Assembly: GCA_017530465.1 (NCBI GenBank)
Contig: JAFXMJ010000414.1
Coordinates: forward strand, 1 to 6,661
Length of the DNA: 6,661 bases
From: Bacteroidales bacterium
Lineage (GTDB): Bacteria; Bacteroidota; Bacteroidia; Bacteroidales; UBA3824
Reading direction: 5' to 3'
The position numbers were made by a program, and so were the translations under genes. Under the pieces are notes generated by a model. That model ran no database searches. It saw nothing but the letters and a program-made list of their open reading frames with translations, and was not told the DNA's origin. Of the stretch, positions 6,496 to 6,661 are shown piece after piece (within the stretch, counting starts at the first letter, position 1; every line of letters starts with the position of its first letter).

Positions 6496-6515
6496 AAAAG
6501 TTTAAAATAATCAAA
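6484..6515 (-). promoter_or_regulatory. Bacteroidetes-type promoter of the receptor operon
   Basis: On the minus strand a -33 TTTG (6515-6512) is followed after 20 bases by TATTTTTG (6491-6484), an exact TAnnTTTG -7 box with normal Bacteroidetes spacing. The predicted start of transcription, near 6476-6478, would leave a leader of about 20 bases before the ATG at 6458. No Shine-Dalgarno sequence is visible, as expected in this phylum. Confidence 0.65.
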
Positions 6516-6516
6516 A
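6486..6516. repeat. 13-bp direct repeat forming the -7 and -33 regions
   Basis: AAAATAATCAAAA occurs exactly at 6486-6498 and 6504-6516, 18 bases start to start. The first copy shares its core with the right arm of the 11-bp inverted repeat. On the minus strand the two copies carry the TTTTG of the -33 box and much of the -7 box. Confidence 0.55.
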
Positions 6517-6584
6517 CCGAGTAGGAAATTACAAACGGCTCTTTCTTAAAAAAAATTATCACCGAATAAAACAGATTAAACAAT

Positions 6585-6595
6585 TTGTATTACAA
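6585..6595. repeat. 11-bp palindrome TTGTATTACAA upstream of the receptor promoter
   Basis: TTGTA and TACAA flank a single central T. The site lies about 70 bases upstream of the -33 box, in an otherwise featureless A+T-rich stretch, and could be a regulator-binding site. Short A+T palindromes also arise by chance. Confidence 0.25.
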
Positions 6596-6637
6596 TTAAT
6601 TACATAAAAACTAATGTCTCAAGCGACGGCGAATTTT

Positions 6638-6658
6638 ACGAATATGCAATAAATTCGT
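6638..6658. repeat. Inverted repeat ACGAAT...ATTCGT at the window edge
   Basis: ACGAAT (6638-6643) and ATTCGT (6653-6658) form a 6-bp stem with a 9-base spacer. It may belong to a feature beyond the window (terminator or operator). Between 6517 and 6661 no gene, RNA or further promoter is supported. Confidence 0.25.
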
Positions 6659-6661
6659 TTA

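Noticed and set aside
6614..6652. Tiny plus-strand frame (12 codons) starting at ATG 6614
   Set aside because: Too short, without any sign of a start region, and it runs into the edge inverted repeat; nothing supports translation.
6459..6661. Cobalamin or other riboswitch ahead of the receptor
   Set aside because: The predicted leader is only about 20 bases, and no B12-box-like conserved stretch or complex fold is visible in the 203-base upstream region.

Overview
The window looks like a piece of a Bacteroidetes (probably Bacteroidales) chromosome or metagenomic contig. The evidence is the Bacteroidetes-type promoter pattern (TTTG, about 20 bases, TAnnTTTG) in front of the TonB-dependent receptor, the lack of Shine-Dalgarno sequences, short A+T-rich intergenic regions, a CcsBA cytochrome c maturation protein of the Bacteroidetes/Campylobacterota kind, and a subtype-B-tannase-like secreted protein. 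Genus cannot be read from the sequence.

Layout: (1) 1-312, plus strand: the C-terminal end of a RidA/YjgF-fold protein, possibly chorismatase-like, cut by the window edge. (2) 343-2301, plus strand: a compact fused ResB/CcsA (CcsBA) system II cytochrome c haem lyase, clearly richer in A+T than its neighbours. (3) A convergent junction at 2302-2318 with a small hairpin at 2311-2326. (4) 6458 down to 2319, minus strand: three genes in tandem, in transcription order a TonB-dependent outer-membrane receptor, a lipoprotein with YD-like repeats, and a secreted tannase-family alpha/beta hydrolase. The last two overlap by four bases. (5) 6459-6661: the receptor's upstream region, with a well-formed promoter built from a repeated A+T-rich motif and several inverted repeats.

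The minus-strand trio is the most interesting part. All three products carry export signals, and their order and spacing suggest one transcription unit serving the outer membrane: import by the receptor, a lipoprotein of unknown role, and a secreted hydrolase-fold protein. The last appears to have lost both the nucleophile serine (Met in its place) and the catalytic histidine, so it may bind rather than cleave a ligand. The ligand is not identifiable from sequence. No RNA genes, insertion sequences, CRISPR arrays or riboswitches were seen.
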